A stretch of DNA of 64,000 bases from assembly GCF_015672735.1 (NCBI RefSeq), contig NZ_JADABY010000015.1, forward strand, positions 61,195-125,194. Reading direction: 5' to 3'. Source of the DNA: Citrobacter sp. Res13-Sevr-PEB04-36. Lineage in GTDB: Bacteria; Pseudomonadota; Gammaproteobacteria; Enterobacterales; Enterobacteriaceae. A model generated the notes under the pieces. That model saw nothing but the letters and a program-made list of their open reading frames with translations, did no database searches and was not told the origin of the DNA. Every line of letters begins with the position of its first letter. The first letter of the stretch is position 1. Below, piece by piece: positions 11,535 to 21,123 of this stretch. Made by a program: the position numbers and the translations under genes.

Positions 11535-13022
11535 TTACAGATAGCGGGCTTCCAGATGCGCGCGGAAATAGCGGCTGCTGAGCGGTTCACCGGTGGCTTG
11601 AGTAATCAGCTGTTCAGTGGTGAAGCGGCTACCGTGCTGCCAGATGTTCTGGCGTAACCAGTCGAACAGTGCGCTGAAATCACCCTGAGCAATGGCCGTT
11701 GCTAACCCCGGCAACGCACGGTTCGCCGCACTAAACAACTGTGCTGCATACATGGCGCCAAGGGTATAGGAAGGGAAGTAGCCAAAACCACCGTCAGTCC
11801 AGTGGATATCCTGCATACAACCGTTACGGTAATTGCCGATGGTTGACAGCCCCAGCCACGCCTGCATTTTCTCATTCCATAACGCCGGAATATCATCGAC
11901 CTCAATGTCGCCGTTAATCAGCGCCCGCTCGATTTCGTAGCGCAGGATCACGTGGGCGGGATAGCTCACTTCATCGGCATCAACGCGGATAAAGCCCGGC
12001 TTCACCTGCTGGTTCCAGGCGATAAAGTTGCTCTCTTCAAAGGCGGGCTGATCGCCAAAATGCCGCTTCACCGCCGGAATTAACCGCGTCAGGAAGGCGG
12101 TGCTCCGCCCCAACTGCATTTCAAAGAACAGGCTTTGGGATTCATGGATGGCGGTTGAGCGTGCCAGGGCGATAGGTTGCCCAGACCAGTTACGCGGCAG
12201 GTTCTGCTCATAGCGGGCATGGCCGGTTTCATGGATCACGCCAAACAGTGCGCTCAGCAGTTCGTTTTCATCATATCGCGTGGTGATGCGGACATCTTCC
12301 GGTACGCCGCCGCAGAATGGGTGGGCGCTAATGTCCAGCCGTCCGCCCGCAAAGTCGAATCCCAGCTGCGCCATAGTCTCGAGGCCTAATTCGCGCTGCA
12401 CCGCCGTCGGAAAAGGGCCTACCGGGGCGATTAACGCTTGCCGGGACTGTTTGGCGACCACCGTGTTTAACAGGTTCGGGAGCCAGCTTTTGAGGTCGGC
12501 GAATAACACGTCCAGACGGGCGCTGGTCATGTCTGGTTCAAACACATCCAGCAGCGCATCATACGGTGAACAACCTTTGGCCTCGGCACGCAGTCTGGCC
12601 TCCTGACGGCTGTACTTCACCACATCCTTCAGGTTCTCAGCGAAACCTTCCCAGTCATTGGCCGGGCGCTGGCTGCGCCAGGCATGTTCGCAGCGGCTGC
12701 CCGCCAGGGATTTGGCTTCGACCAGGGATTCCGGCAACAATGATGCCTGATGATGTAGGCGTGACATTTCACGCAGATTGGCCTGTTCAACGTCGTTCAA
12801 TTCTTCTTGTTGCGCGCCGGCAATCCAGGTGGCGACCTTGGGATCGGTTAACAGTTGATGTTCCAGAACATTCAGCTCTGCCAGCGCTTCACCACGAGCC
12901 TGGCTGCCGCCGGGAGGCATCATGGTAAACATATCCCAACTGGCGATAGCCGAGAGGTGGGAGAAGCGAGAGAGCCGCTGGAACGTGCGGGTGAGTTGTT
13001 GGTAATTCGTACTGTTACTCAT
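11535..13022 (-). CDS. Carboxypeptidase Taq-type M32 metallopeptidase
   Basis: A 495-residue cytoplasmic zinc carboxypeptidase of family M32. The zinc motif HETGH (in FGVIHETGHARYEQNL, near residue 264) and the downstream IHESQSLFFE glutamate motif are intact. DVRITTRYDENEL, just before the zinc site, and IRVDADEVSYPAHVILRYEIE are also family hallmarks. It removes C-terminal residues from peptides and probably takes part in peptide turnover. It has no E. coli K-12 counterpart at this place, where asr/ydgU is followed by ynfM. It is divergent from a CPBP protease gene with a Fur-like box between. Confidence 0.9.
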   Translation of the reverse strand: MSNSTNYQQLTRTFQRLSRFSHLSAIASWDMFTMMPPGGSQARGEALAELNVLEHQLLTDPKVATWIAGAQQEELNDVEQANLREMSRLHHQASLLPESLVEAKSLAGSRCEHAWRSQRPANDWEGFAENLKDVVKYSRQEARLRAEAKGCSPYDALLDVFEPDMTSARLDVLFADLKSWLPNLLNTVVAKQSRQALIAPVGPFPTAVQRELGLETMAQLGFDFAGGRLDISAHPFCGGVPEDVRITTRYDENELLSALFGVIHETGHARYEQNLPRNWSGQPIALARSTAIHESQSLFFEMQLGRSTAFLTRLIPAVKRHFGDQPAFEESNFIAWNQQVKPGFIRVDADEVSYPAHVILRYEIERALINGDIEVDDIPALWNEKMQAWLGLSTIGNYRNGCMQDIHWTDGGFGYFPSYTLGAMYAAQLFSAANRALPGLATAIAQGDFSALFDWLRQNIWQHGSRFTTEQLITQATGEPLSSRYFRAHLEARYL

Positions 13023-13126
13023 TATTTTCGTTCTTGTTCTGTTGGACCAGACTTGAGAGTCTAACGTGATTTAACATATTTACCCATTCATCGTCAGGGA
13101 AGGCGAGATTTTGGTAGCTTGTAAAT

Positions 13127-13145
13127 GATAATGATAATTTTTATC
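13127..13145. promoter_or_regulatory. Near-consensus Fur box
   Basis: GATAATGATAATTTTTATC matches the 19-base Fur consensus (GATAATGATAATCATTATC) at 17 of 19 positions. It lies 55 bases before the CPBP protease start and 104 bases before the M32 carboxypeptidase start, so iron-dependent repression of one or both is likely. Confidence 0.75.
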
Positions 13146-13200
13146 ATAAATAAACTTTGATGTTTTAAACCATGATGTGATCTTTTAGCAGGGAACCGGT

Positions 13201-13890
13201 ATGCAACAGGAAATCAGTAGTGACTATCTCGCCAGAACCCGGGCGGTATCCGGCTGTTTTTCGATGTTTTTTCTGATGTTTGGCCTTACGTTTGTCCCCC
13301 TTTTTTTTGCCGAAAGTGCGCAGTTACAGGCACAAGGATTACTGTTCCCGCTGCTGTTTGCTGCGGAGTTCGTTGTGCTGGTGCCACTGTATTATTTCTT
13401 CTTTAGCAAAAGAGCGGGTCTGGGAAAGGGCGCGTTTAATGCGACGTGGTTTGGTATTTTATTTGTCGCACTTTTGCTGGTGCAGTTTGCCGGGCCCTGG
13501 CTGCTGGGAATAAGACAAAATGAAGAATGGGTGACAACCCAGGTATCACTTCGCAGTTACGCGCTGTGGCTGTCGAGTTTGTCGCTGATATTTATTGCCC
13601 CAGTTTATGAAGAAATGATTTTCCGTGGTTGCCTGTTCAATGCCTTTCAGTATTGGTTCAAGGATAAAACCTGGCTGACGTCGGCGGTGGTGTCCGCCAT
13701 TTTTGCGCTGATGCATACGCAGTATGTGGATTTTAGAACGTTATTGCTGCTGTTTATCGTGTCGCTGGTTCTGATTTATGCCCGAATTAAAAGCAACGGT
13801 ATACTGATGCCAATTATGCTGCATATCTTGATGAACGGTACGGTGGTAAGTCTGCAAATCGCGGCTCAGGCGTTCGCGTCGTCCTCATAA
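13201..13890 (+). CDS. CPBP-family (CAAX-like/bacteriocin-processing) membrane protease
   Basis: A 229-residue integral membrane protein of about seven hydrophobic segments. It carries the ABI/CPBP motifs: EE...R in VYEEMIFRGCLFNAF (residues about 139-153), FALMHTQY with the second metal ligand His (about 175), and the final LMPIMLHILMNG His/Asn motif. The family comprises intramembrane glutamate/metal proteases with mostly unknown substrates. AGGGA is seven bases before the ATG. The Fur box upstream suggests iron-regulated expression. Absent from the equivalent K-12 position. A hairpin at 13900-13929 separates it from convergent ynfM. Confidence 0.85.
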   Translation: MQQEISSDYLARTRAVSGCFSMFFLMFGLTFVPLFFAESAQLQAQGLLFPLLFAAEFVVLVPLYYFFFSKRAGLGKGAFNATWFGILFVALLLVQFAGPWLLGIRQNEEWVTTQVSLRSYALWLSSLSLIFIAPVYEEMIFRGCLFNAFQYWFKDKTWLTSAVVSAIFALMHTQYVDFRTLLLLFIVSLVLIYARIKSNGILMPIMLHILMNGTVVSLQIAAQAFASSS

Positions 13891-13899
13891 TGCGGTGGA

Positions 13900-13929
13900 C
13901 GCCCGGCGATATGTGGTTATCTCCGGGCG
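13900..13929. terminator. Possible bidirectional terminator between CPBP gene and ynfM
   Basis: The stem CGCCCGG / CCGGGCG with a 16-base loop lies in the gap between two convergent genes. There is no T tract, so it may be a weak or factor-assisted stop. Confidence 0.4.
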
Positions 13930-13935
13930 CTACTA

Positions 13936-15189
13936 TCAGGCGTGTAAACGATGGTGTAAACGGGAACCGACCAACAGCGCGAGGATCAGCATCAACGCAA
14001 TAAATCCGCCGACACCGTTCCAGCCGTAGTTATGCCAGAATACGCCACCTAGCGTACCCGCAATGCTCGATCCCAGGTAATAGCAGAACAGATACAAAGA
14101 AGAAGCCTGGCCTTTGGCGCGTTTAGCTCGCGGACCAATCCAACTGCTGGCCACCGAATGTGCGGCAAAGAAACCGGCAGAAAAGAGCAGCATTCCGGCA
14201 AAAATCAGCCACAGCGACGTGAACAGCGTCATCAACAAGCCTATTAGCATCACGCCCGTTGAGAATAACATCACCGGACCACGACCATAGCGAGTGGTCA
14301 TTGACCCTGCTTTTGGCGAACTCCAGGTGCCGGTAAGGTAAGCTACGGACAACAGGCCGACCACTGCCTGACTGAGTTCCCAGGGCGACAACATCAGGCG
14401 GTAGCCGATGTAGTTAAACAGCGTCACAAACGAGCCCATCAATAAGAAACCGACCATAAACAGCAGCGGCAAACCTTGGTCACGCCAATGTATCCGGAAG
14501 TTGATAAACAGTGTTTTCGGGCGTAGTGACGTCGGTCTGAAGTGACGGGACTCGGGTAAGATTTTCCAGAACATCAGCGCGGAGGCCAGCGCAAAACAGC
14601 CGATCGCCGCCAGCGCAATACGCCAGTTAAAAAAGTCGGTAAATACCCCGCTGATCAAACGTCCGCTCATGCCGCCAATCGAGTTACCGCTGATATACAA
14701 CCCCATCGAAAAGGCGACAAAGCTGGGGTGGATCTCCTCGCTGAGATAGGTCATACCCACTGCGGCGACGCCGCTTAATGACAGGCCAATCAATGCACGC
14801 ATGATCAGGATACCGTGCCAGCTGGTCATCATCGTCGAAAGTAGGGTGCAGCAGGAGGCCAGCAAGAGCGCGGTAACCATTACTGGCTTGCGGCCAATGG
14901 CGTCGGAAAGCGGGCCGGTAAACAGTAGGCCTATTGCCAGCATCGCGGTTGAGATAGACAGTGAAATACTGCTGTTGGCGGGTGATACACCAAATTCATG
15001 TGATAACACCGGCAGGATCGGCTGTACGCAATACAGTAGGGCAAATGTCGCTAACCCGGCGGAAAACAGCGCCAGCGTGACGCGCATAAAAGAAGAGGTT
15101 CCGCGTTTTATAAACGCATCCGGCGGGGAGATAATCTGTTCATCAACATCGCTTGTCGGTGCAGTATCGACAGTAGTTGTACGGCTCAC
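13936..15189 (-). CDS. ynfM: Major facilitator superfamily transporter YnfM
   Basis: A 12-helix inner-membrane MFS protein, close to E. coli YnfM, whose natural substrate is not firmly known. The MFS loop 2-3 motif is visible as GPLSDAIGRKPVM. A GTG start at 15189 (VSRTTTVDTAPTS) is preferred over the ATG at 15210: it restores the 417-residue E. coli length and has AGGA six bases upstream. It is divergent from the LysR gene ynfL, a classic arrangement in which the LysR protein controls the transporter. Confidence 0.92.
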   Translation of the reverse strand: MSRTTTVDTAPTSDVDEQIISPPDAFIKRGTSSFMRVTLALFSAGLATFALLYCVQPILPVLSHEFGVSPANSSISLSISTAMLAIGLLFTGPLSDAIGRKPVMVTALLLASCCTLLSTMMTSWHGILIMRALIGLSLSGVAAVGMTYLSEEIHPSFVAFSMGLYISGNSIGGMSGRLISGVFTDFFNWRIALAAIGCFALASALMFWKILPESRHFRPTSLRPKTLFINFRIHWRDQGLPLLFMVGFLLMGSFVTLFNYIGYRLMLSPWELSQAVVGLLSVAYLTGTWSSPKAGSMTTRYGRGPVMLFSTGVMLIGLLMTLFTSLWLIFAGMLLFSAGFFAAHSVASSWIGPRAKRAKGQASSLYLFCYYLGSSIAGTLGGVFWHNYGWNGVGGFIALMLILALLVGSRLHHRLHA

Positions 15190-15296
15190 TTGAAATCCTT
15201 GCTCAATCAATGACGTCTACAGGACGAGCCTTAAGAGTATGAAAATCACAATATTCTGTCTAATATATTAATAATCTCAAATAATATTTTAAAAAT

Positions 15297-16196
15297 ATGA
15301 ATATCGAATTACGTCACCTGCGCTACTTTGTGGCGGTTGCGGAAGAACTGCATTTTGGCCGTGCTGCGGCGCGACTGAATATTTCCCAGCCCCCGTTGAG
15401 CCAACAGATCCAAATCCTTGAGCAGCAGGTTGGCGCCCGGCTGTTGGCGCGTACCAACCGCAGCGTGGCGTTGACTGCAGCTGGCAGGCAGTTTCTGGCC
15501 GACAGTCGGCAGATCCTCGGACTGGTGAATGAAGCCGCTGCCAGAGCTGAACGTCTGCATTTGGGCGAAGTGGGAGAACTGCGTATCGGCTTTACCTCTT
15601 CTGCACCGTTTATCAAGGCGGTATCAGATACGTTGTCTTTTTTCCGCCAGTGTTACCCCGACGTGCATATGCAAACCCGCGAAATGAATACCCGTGAGCA
15701 AATTGCCCCGCTGAGTGAAGGAACGCTGGATATGGGGCTGCTGCGTAACACGCCACTTCCGGACACGCTGCATCGGGAAGTTATTCTGCACGAACCGTTA
15801 ATGGCGATGATCCCTCGCGTACATCCGTTGGCGCAAAAGCCGGTTGTTACGCTGGCGGAACTTGCCCGCGAGCCGTTTGTCTTTTTTGATCCACATGTAG
15901 GTACCGGGTTGTATGACGATATTCTCGGCCTGATGCGTCGCTATGACCTGAAGCCGGTTATCACTCAGGAGGTCGGGGAAGCGATGACCATTATCGGTCT
16001 GGTGGCGGCGGGGCTGGGGGTATCTATTCTGCCCGCCTCCTTTAAACGAGTTCAGCTGTATGAAATGTGTTGGGTACCGATAGCAGAAGAAGATGCCGTG
16101 TCTGAAATGTGGCTGGTGTGGCCTAAACATCGCGAGCAAAGTCATGCTGCGCAACGTTTTTGCCAGCAGCTGTTAGCGGCGGTACAACGTGATTAA
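15297..16196 (+). CDS. ynfL: LysR-family regulator YnfL
   Basis: A 299-residue LysR-type transcription factor. The N-terminal winged helix (MNIELRHLRYFVAVAEELHFGRAAARLNISQPPLSQQI) is followed by a periplasmic-binding-protein-like effector domain from about residue 90. It is divergent from ynfM with a 107-base A+T-rich gap, so it probably regulates ynfM and itself. The gene matches E. coli YnfL; its ligand is unknown. Confidence 0.92.
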   Translation: MNIELRHLRYFVAVAEELHFGRAAARLNISQPPLSQQIQILEQQVGARLLARTNRSVALTAAGRQFLADSRQILGLVNEAAARAERLHLGEVGELRIGFTSSAPFIKAVSDTLSFFRQCYPDVHMQTREMNTREQIAPLSEGTLDMGLLRNTPLPDTLHREVILHEPLMAMIPRVHPLAQKPVVTLAELAREPFVFFDPHVGTGLYDDILGLMRRYDLKPVITQEVGEAMTIIGLVAAGLGVSILPASFKRVQLYEMCWVPIAEEDAVSEMWLVWPKHREQSHAAQRFCQQLLAAVQRD

Positions 16197-16219
16197 ATTA
16201 GTTTAAAAACCGGTGAAAA

Positions 16220-16235
16220 TGTGCAGTAAATCACA
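16220..16235 (+). promoter_or_regulatory. CRP-like site upstream of mlc
   Basis: TGTGCAGTAAATCACA fits TGTGA-N6-TCACA with one mismatch, about 90 bases before the mlc start. E. coli mlc is known to be under cAMP-CRP and Mlc control, which supports the reading. Confidence 0.5.
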
Positions 16236-16324
16236 CGGCTAAGTAAAAAGTTGACGGAAACCATTGAAGTGCTTCACCATAGCCTACAGATTATTTCGGA
16301 GCGCGAAAATAAAGGGAGTAAGTG

Positions 16325-17545
16325 GTGGTTGCTGATAGTCAGCCTGGACATATCGATCAAATTAAGCAGACCAATGCGGGTGCAGTGTATCGCCTGATTG
16401 ATCAGCTTGGACCGGTATCGCGTATTGATCTCTCTCGCCTTGCACAATTGGCGCCAGCCAGTATTACCAAAATTGTCCGCGAAATGCTCGAAGCGCACTT
16501 GGTGCAAGAACTGGAAATAAAAGAAGCGGGGAGTCGAGGACGTCCGGCCGTTGGCCTGGTTGTCGAAACGGAAGCCTGGCACTACTTATCTATTCGTATC
16601 AGCCGTGGCGAGATTTTTCTCGCGCTACGCGATCTCAGCAGCAAACTGGTGGTTGAAGACTGCCTTGAAATGGCGCTGGTCTCCGAGATCCCATTGCTCG
16701 ATCGCGTTATCGCGCAGGTCGATCAGTTTTTCATCCGCCATCAGCAAAAGCTTGAGCGCTTAACCTCCATCGCCATCACCTTACCCGGAATTATCGATAC
16801 CGAAAATGGTATCGTACATCGCATGCCGTTTTACGATGATGTAAAGGAGATGCCACTGGGAGACGCTCTGGAGAATCATACCGGTGTTCCGGTATACATT
16901 CAGCATGATATCAGCGCCTGGACTATGGCCGAGGCGCTTTTTGGTGCATCGCGCGGTGCCCGCGACGTGATTCAGGTGGTGATTGACCACAACGTGGGCG
17001 CGGGGGTGATCACCGACGGTCATTTACTGCATGCGGGTAGCAGTAGTCTGGTCGAGATTGGCCATACGCAGGTGGACCCTTATGGCAAGCGTTGTTACTG
17101 CGGGAATCATGGATGTCTGGAAACGATCGCCAGCGTGGACAGTGTTCTCGAACTCGCGAAGGTGCGGCTGAAACAGTCGATGAGCTCCTCACTGCATGGC
17201 CAACCGTTGACGGTAGATTCAATATGTCTGGCCGCTATGCAGGGTGATTTACTGGCGAAAGATATTATTAATGGCGTCGGTACGCATGTGGGACGCATCC
17301 TGGCCATCATGGTGAATTTATTCAACCCGCAAAAGATTTTGATCGGCTCTCCGCTCAGCAAAGCCGCAGATATTCTGTTTCCGACCATAGCTGACAGCAT
17401 TCGCCAGCAGGCGTTGCCAGCCTACAGTCAGCACATTGTGGTTGAGAGTACGCAGTTTACTAACCAGGGAACGATGGCGGGGGCCGCGCTCGTGAAGGAC
17501 GCGATGTATAACGGTTCTTTGTTGATTCGTCTATTACAGGGTTAA
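16325..17545 (+). CDS. mlc: Global sugar-uptake repressor Mlc (ROK family)
   Basis: Represses ptsG, ptsHI, manXYZ and other sugar genes; it is sequestered at the membrane by dephosphorylated EIICB-Glc. An N-terminal helix-turn-helix is at about residues 29-52 (SRIDLSRLAQLAPASITKIV). The ROK fold follows, with the zinc site in GHTQVDPYGKRCYCGNHGCLE (near residues 246-266). The 406-residue length and sequence match E. coli Mlc. GTG at 16325 is preferred over GTG at 16322 because GGGAG at 16314-16318 is six bases from it. Monocistronic, followed by bioD2. Confidence 0.96.
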   Translation: MVADSQPGHIDQIKQTNAGAVYRLIDQLGPVSRIDLSRLAQLAPASITKIVREMLEAHLVQELEIKEAGSRGRPAVGLVVETEAWHYLSIRISRGEIFLALRDLSSKLVVEDCLEMALVSEIPLLDRVIAQVDQFFIRHQQKLERLTSIAITLPGIIDTENGIVHRMPFYDDVKEMPLGDALENHTGVPVYIQHDISAWTMAEALFGASRGARDVIQVVIDHNVGAGVITDGHLLHAGSSSLVEIGHTQVDPYGKRCYCGNHGCLETIASVDSVLELAKVRLKQSMSSSLHGQPLTVDSICLAAMQGDLLAKDIINGVGTHVGRILAIMVNLFNPQKILIGSPLSKAADILFPTIADSIRQQALPAYSQHIVVESTQFTNQGTMAGAALVKDAMYNGSLLIRLLQG

Positions 17546-17670
17546 CATTTTTTAACTGTTGTACAAAAAATTGCGCTATCTCAAGCTGATTCTTGTTCTC
17601 TTACCTTAGACTTCCTCCACTGTATTATTTTCCTGACTTATATTTTCAAAGCATAACGGTGGAGTTAGTG

Positions 17671-18366
17671 ATGCTGAAGCGTTTCTTTATTACAGGTACA
17701 GACACTTCTGTTGGGAAGACAGTGGTTTCCCGCGCATTACTTCAAGCGTTAGCGTCAGGGGGTAAACGTGTTGCGGGTTACAAACCCGTGGCCAAAGGCA
17801 GCAAAGAGACGCCAGAAGGCTTGCGCAACAAAGATGCGCTGGTGCTGCAAAGCGTTTCTTCCCTGGAATTGCCTTATGAGGCGATCAACCCTATCGCGCT
17901 GAGCGAAGACGAAAGTAGCGTGGCACATAGCGGCCCGATCAACTACACCTTGTTGTCCAACGGACTCGCCAGCCTGAGCGAAAAGGTTGATCACGTCGTG
18001 GTCGAAGGTACCGGCGGCTGGCGTAGCCTGATGAACGATCTGCGTCCGTTGTCGGAGTGGGTGGTTCAGGAACAGCTACCCGTACTGATGGTGGTGGGGA
18101 TTCAGGAGGGCTGCATTAACCATGCAATCCTCACAGCACAGGCGATTGCCAGCGACGGACTGCCGCTGATTGGTTGGGTAGCCAACCGGATCAACCCAGG
18201 GTTGGCGCATTATGCTGAAATCATTGACGTGCTCGGCAAGAAATTACCCGCCCCGCTGATTGGCGAGCTGCCGTACCTGCCGCGCGCAGAGCAACGAGAG
18301 CTGTCTCAGTATATCCGTCTGTCAATGCTCGGCAGTGTGCTGTCGGTAGATAGAGTCACGGCGTAA
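17671..18366 (+). CDS. bioD2: Dethiobiotin synthetase paralogue BioD2 (YnfK)
   Basis: An ATP-dependent carboxylase-like enzyme of the BioD family; the P-loop [10 protein letters not shown] is near residues 9-18 and the VVVEGTGGW block near 111. It would convert 7,8-diaminopelargonate to dethiobiotin, although the main E. coli enzyme is BioD in the bio operon. The frame is open back to 17593, but the ATG at 17671 has GGAG upstream and gives 231 residues, as in E. coli. The last 45 bases overlap the 3' end of clcB on the other strand. Confidence 0.93.
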   Translation: MLKRFFITGTDTSVGKTVVSRALLQALASGGKRVAGYKPVAKGSKETPEGLRNKDALVLQSVSSLELPYEAINPIALSEDESSVAHSGPINYTLLSNGLASLSEKVDHVVVEGTGGWRSLMNDLRPLSEWVVQEQLPVLMVVGIQEGCINHAILTAQAIASDGLPLIGWVANRINPGLAHYAEIIDVLGKKLPAPLIGELPYLPRAEQRELSQYIRLSMLGSVLSVDRVTA

Positions 18367-19611
18367 CGTTCGCGACAACACGGAAGCCACGACACAAGCT
18401 ATTAATAAACCGGGGAGTAGACGATACTCCCCGGTCATTTCACAGACCATCAGCGTAGACATAATCGGCGCGTGTGTTGTCGCCGCCAGCAGTGTTGCCA
18501 TCCCGGTTAATCCCAGTAGCACAGCAATTTCATCTGGACCGGGAAGCCACAATCCCCATAGACGTCCAAACAGCATACCAATCGACAAGCCAACAAACAG
18601 GGTCGGCGTGAACACGCCTCCCGGTGCGCCCGAGCCACTGCTGGCCAGTACCGCCAGTAATTTGCAGATAAAAATTCCAGTGATAACCGACAACAACGGC
18701 GGGGAGAGTAAAAACGACTGCACCACGCTGTAACCATTTCCCCAGACGGTTGGTGTGAGTAACGACAGCACGCCGACGATCAGTCCTCCCAGCGCCAGTT
18801 GCCAGGGTGGTGAGAGTTTCAGGCGTAAAAAACCGGTGTGGCTGGTAGTCATCAGCCACATAAAGAGGGGACCACAGACGCCAACAGCCACACCCGTACT
18901 GACGATCATCAGATATTCCAGCGCGTGCAGCTCTCGCGACAAATGCACGGTATAAAGCAGAGCATTGCTGTTATTGAGTAAATGGGTAGTGAGCAAGGCG
19001 ACAACGGCGGACACAACAACCGGTCCCAGTGATGCCAGAATTAACGTGCCAAACAGCACTTCGGCAATAAACAGACTGCCCGCCAGCGGCGCATGGTATG
19101 CGCCGGCCATACCGGCGGCGGCACCGCAGGCTATCCATAATTTCCATTCCGAGCGTGGGGTAAAGCGCTGTGCAAAACAGGATGCAGCCAGCGCCGCCAG
19201 TAAGATCATGGCGCCTTCACGTCCAATGGCGCTCCCGCTGACAACCACCAACAATGACGCCAGCGACTTTACCAGGCTGGCGCTAACATCAAACTGCCCG
19301 TCAGTTTGTAGCGCTTCCATATAGTCCGTGGGTGCCTGCGGGCGCTGTTGGTTAAATTTCTGCCAGCCCCATAGTAGTAATCCTGCCGCAAGACCGCCCA
19401 GGGCGGGGGTCAGCATGCGCCGCAGTGGTGACAGGCTGGACGCCGCATTAACCAGGCTACCGGTGTCGTTGCTCAGGAAAAACCACTCGAGAAGTAGCAT
19501 GGCGTGGCGAAACCCGGCCACCGCCAGCGCAGCCAGGATGCCAATCAGCGCAGCGAACAGCAGGCGACGAAGCATCGCGCGCAGGTCGGGATAGGCGTGC
19601 AAATTATGCAT
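18322..19611 (-). CDS. clcB: Voltage-gated chloride channel family protein ClcB
   Basis: A CLC-family chloride transporter/channel with about 10-12 helices. Family motifs are visible: [19 protein letters not shown] (the GREGP-type selectivity element), [16 protein letters not shown] and a terminal catalytic-region Tyr/Glu segment. E. coli ClcB contributes to extreme acid resistance. Start options: ATG 19611, overlapping the dmsD stop (TAATG, translational coupling), or ATG 19575 (MLRRLLFA), which is closer to the annotated E. coli start. I list the longer form. It is the last gene of the ynfE operon and overlaps bioD2 tail to tail. Confidence 0.92.
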   Translation of the reverse strand: MHNLHAYPDLRAMLRRLLFAALIGILAALAVAGFRHAMLLLEWFFLSNDTGSLVNAASSLSPLRRMLTPALGGLAAGLLLWGWQKFNQQRPQAPTDYMEALQTDGQFDVSASLVKSLASLLVVVSGSAIGREGAMILLAALAASCFAQRFTPRSEWKLWIACGAAAGMAGAYHAPLAGSLFIAEVLFGTLILASLGPVVVSAVVALLTTHLLNNSNALLYTVHLSRELHALEYLMIVSTGVAVGVCGPLFMWLMTTSHTGFLRLKLSPPWQLALGGLIVGVLSLLTPTVWGNGYSVVQSFLLSPPLLSVITGIFICKLLAVLASSGSGAPGGVFTPTLFVGLSIGMLFGRLWGLWLPGPDEIAVLLGLTGMATLLAATTHAPIMSTLMVCEMTGEYRLLPGLLIACVVASVLSRTLRRDSIYRQHTAEH

Positions 19612-20225
19612 TAGCGAAATAATGGCTTAACGGCGACGGGGATCAGCAACTGCGACTGCCAGTGTGCCAGCGTCAGTCGGGCCAGTTCGCCCAGGGTCTG
19701 GTAAAACGGGTGATCGGCTTTTTCGATAAGTACCTCGAGGAAACGGCCCGACCAGGGTAACAGATGCCAGGCCAACAGTTGCTCACACGCGATGTGATGC
19801 CCGTTTTCGGCAAGCCAGGCGGTTAACAATAGCAGAGAGCCGAAGTGATCTTCCGGCTCGTTTTGCTGCATGTCGAACTGGATACCGTTGTCGCGCATCC
19901 ACTGACGCAAGGCCAGCGTGGATTCACCAAACAAGACGTTTTCACGATCCAGCCAGACTGAACCCCATGGCGGAGAAGGCAATGCGTAAGGACCAACAAA
20001 CAAGCGCTGCCAGGCCTGTGAGAGTGATTCATCAGCTTCAGTCTGAAATTGGCTAGCCAGTCCGGACAACGCATCTTCAGGCAGGGGCCACTGCTCCTGC
20101 CAGCCATCGGTTGTTAGTGCTCCGACGAGTGGGGCTGCTTCTGCGCTGTCTGGTGCATAGTAAAACAGTGCGCCCAGCACGCGTGCTGCGGTGGAAAAAT
20201 TGTCACGTTGAGAAAAAGAAGTCAT
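19611..20225 (-). CDS. dmsD: Tat proofreading chaperone DmsD
   Basis: Cytoplasmic redox-enzyme maturation protein that binds the twin-arginine leader of DmsA/YnfE-type molybdoenzymes until cofactor loading is complete. The 204-residue length equals E. coli DmsD; conserved patches such as [19 protein letters not shown] and [13 protein letters not shown] form the leader-binding pocket. It lies directly downstream of ynfH, which fits its job of maturing the YnfE subunit encoded at the head of the operon. Confidence 0.95.
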   Translation of the reverse strand: MTSFSQRDNFSTAARVLGALFYYAPDSAEAAPLVGALTTDGWQEQWPLPEDALSGLASQFQTEADESLSQAWQRLFVGPYALPSPPWGSVWLDRENVLFGESTLALRQWMRDNGIQFDMQQNEPEDHFGSLLLLTAWLAENGHHIACEQLLAWHLLPWSGRFLEVLIEKADHPFYQTLGELARLTLAHWQSQLLIPVAVKPLFR

Positions 20226-20267
20226 GCAAACAATCCTGAAAAGTGCGGGTTTCCCCGCACACGTGAG

Positions 20268-21122
20268 TTAACCAGCAACAGCCATACCGACTGTCATATG
20301 CAAACCGTAAAACAATCCGCGGCCAATGATTTCACCGGCAAGGACTAAAATTAAGCCGAGCGCCAGACCTGCAACATGCGGTTCTTTGCGGCGGATCAGG
20401 GGACAAATCCAGCAACCCAGACCGGCGGCAAGCAACACAATGCGCCAAACCTGCAAACGACCATAGTCGGGCACCAGCGCCGTCGCGTGTTGTACCGAAC
20501 TGTGAATTTCACCCAGCGACACCCCCTGCAGGGCAATAACGCCAATGCAAATCAACAGGGACAGAACGCTAATGCTGGCGTATGTCGCGGTGTTAAATGA
20601 GACGCGAACGGTACGCAGCAGCAAGGCGGCAAACAGCGGGCCACTCAGTAATACCGTCATAAAAAAGGCCACGGTGGTGTAGCCATTATACCAGGTCGGC
20701 ACGGTATCTATCTGGTAAACCTGGGTCATCGCCCAGACAAACACGACACCGAGGATCATGCTCACCAACAGCCAGATTTTACCCAGTGCTGCGGGCATTT
20801 TACCGAGAAAAGCCACCAGCCACCAGAAGCCACCGACGGCGAAAAACAGCGACCCGCTGGCAATTTCGTTACTCAGCGCCGAGGCACCGACTCGGTTCAG
20901 CGAGTTAAGAGCTCGTAGAGGAGATCCCAGGTGCATTACCGAGGCGAGAAACCCGATGCCCATCACTACCCACAGAAAGAACATGCTGCGAACGAGACGC
21001 TGTCTTGTCGCATCGTCTTTGGCGGAGAACCAACCCAGCCCGCTCACAATTAGCGCGCCGACGACGCATTGTCCCAGTACCGTAAATAGTACCAGCGGCC
21101 ATTCATGCCACCCATTGCCCAT
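20268..21122 (-). CDS. ynfH: DmsC-family membrane anchor subunit YnfH
   Basis: A 284-residue quinol-oxidising membrane anchor of the DMSO-reductase family with about eight helices. It passes electrons from menaquinol to the iron-sulfur subunit YnfG. The N-terminal WHEWPLVLFTVLGQCVVGA is typical of DmsC proteins. It begins one base after the ynfG stop, so the two are probably translationally coupled. Confidence 0.94.
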   Translation of the reverse strand: MGNGWHEWPLVLFTVLGQCVVGALIVSGLGWFSAKDDATRQRLVRSMFFLWVVMGIGFLASVMHLGSPLRALNSLNRVGASALSNEIASGSLFFAVGGFWWLVAFLGKMPAALGKIWLLVSMILGVVFVWAMTQVYQIDTVPTWYNGYTTVAFFMTVLLSGPLFAALLLRTVRVSFNTATYASISVLSLLICIGVIALQGVSLGEIHSSVQHATALVPDYGRLQVWRIVLLAAGLGCWICPLIRRKEPHVAGLALGLILVLAGEIIGRGLFYGLHMTVGMAVAG

Positions 21123-21123
21123 G

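Noticed and set aside
12280..12928. Plus-strand ORFs of 108-120 codons within the carboxypeptidase gene
   Set aside because: They are shadows of the M32 gene on the other strand, with no family signature or ribosome-binding site.
13023..13200. Fur box as part of a larger siderophore locus
   Set aside because: Neither neighbour is a siderophore, receptor or iron-transport gene, so only direct control of the two peptidase genes is suggested.
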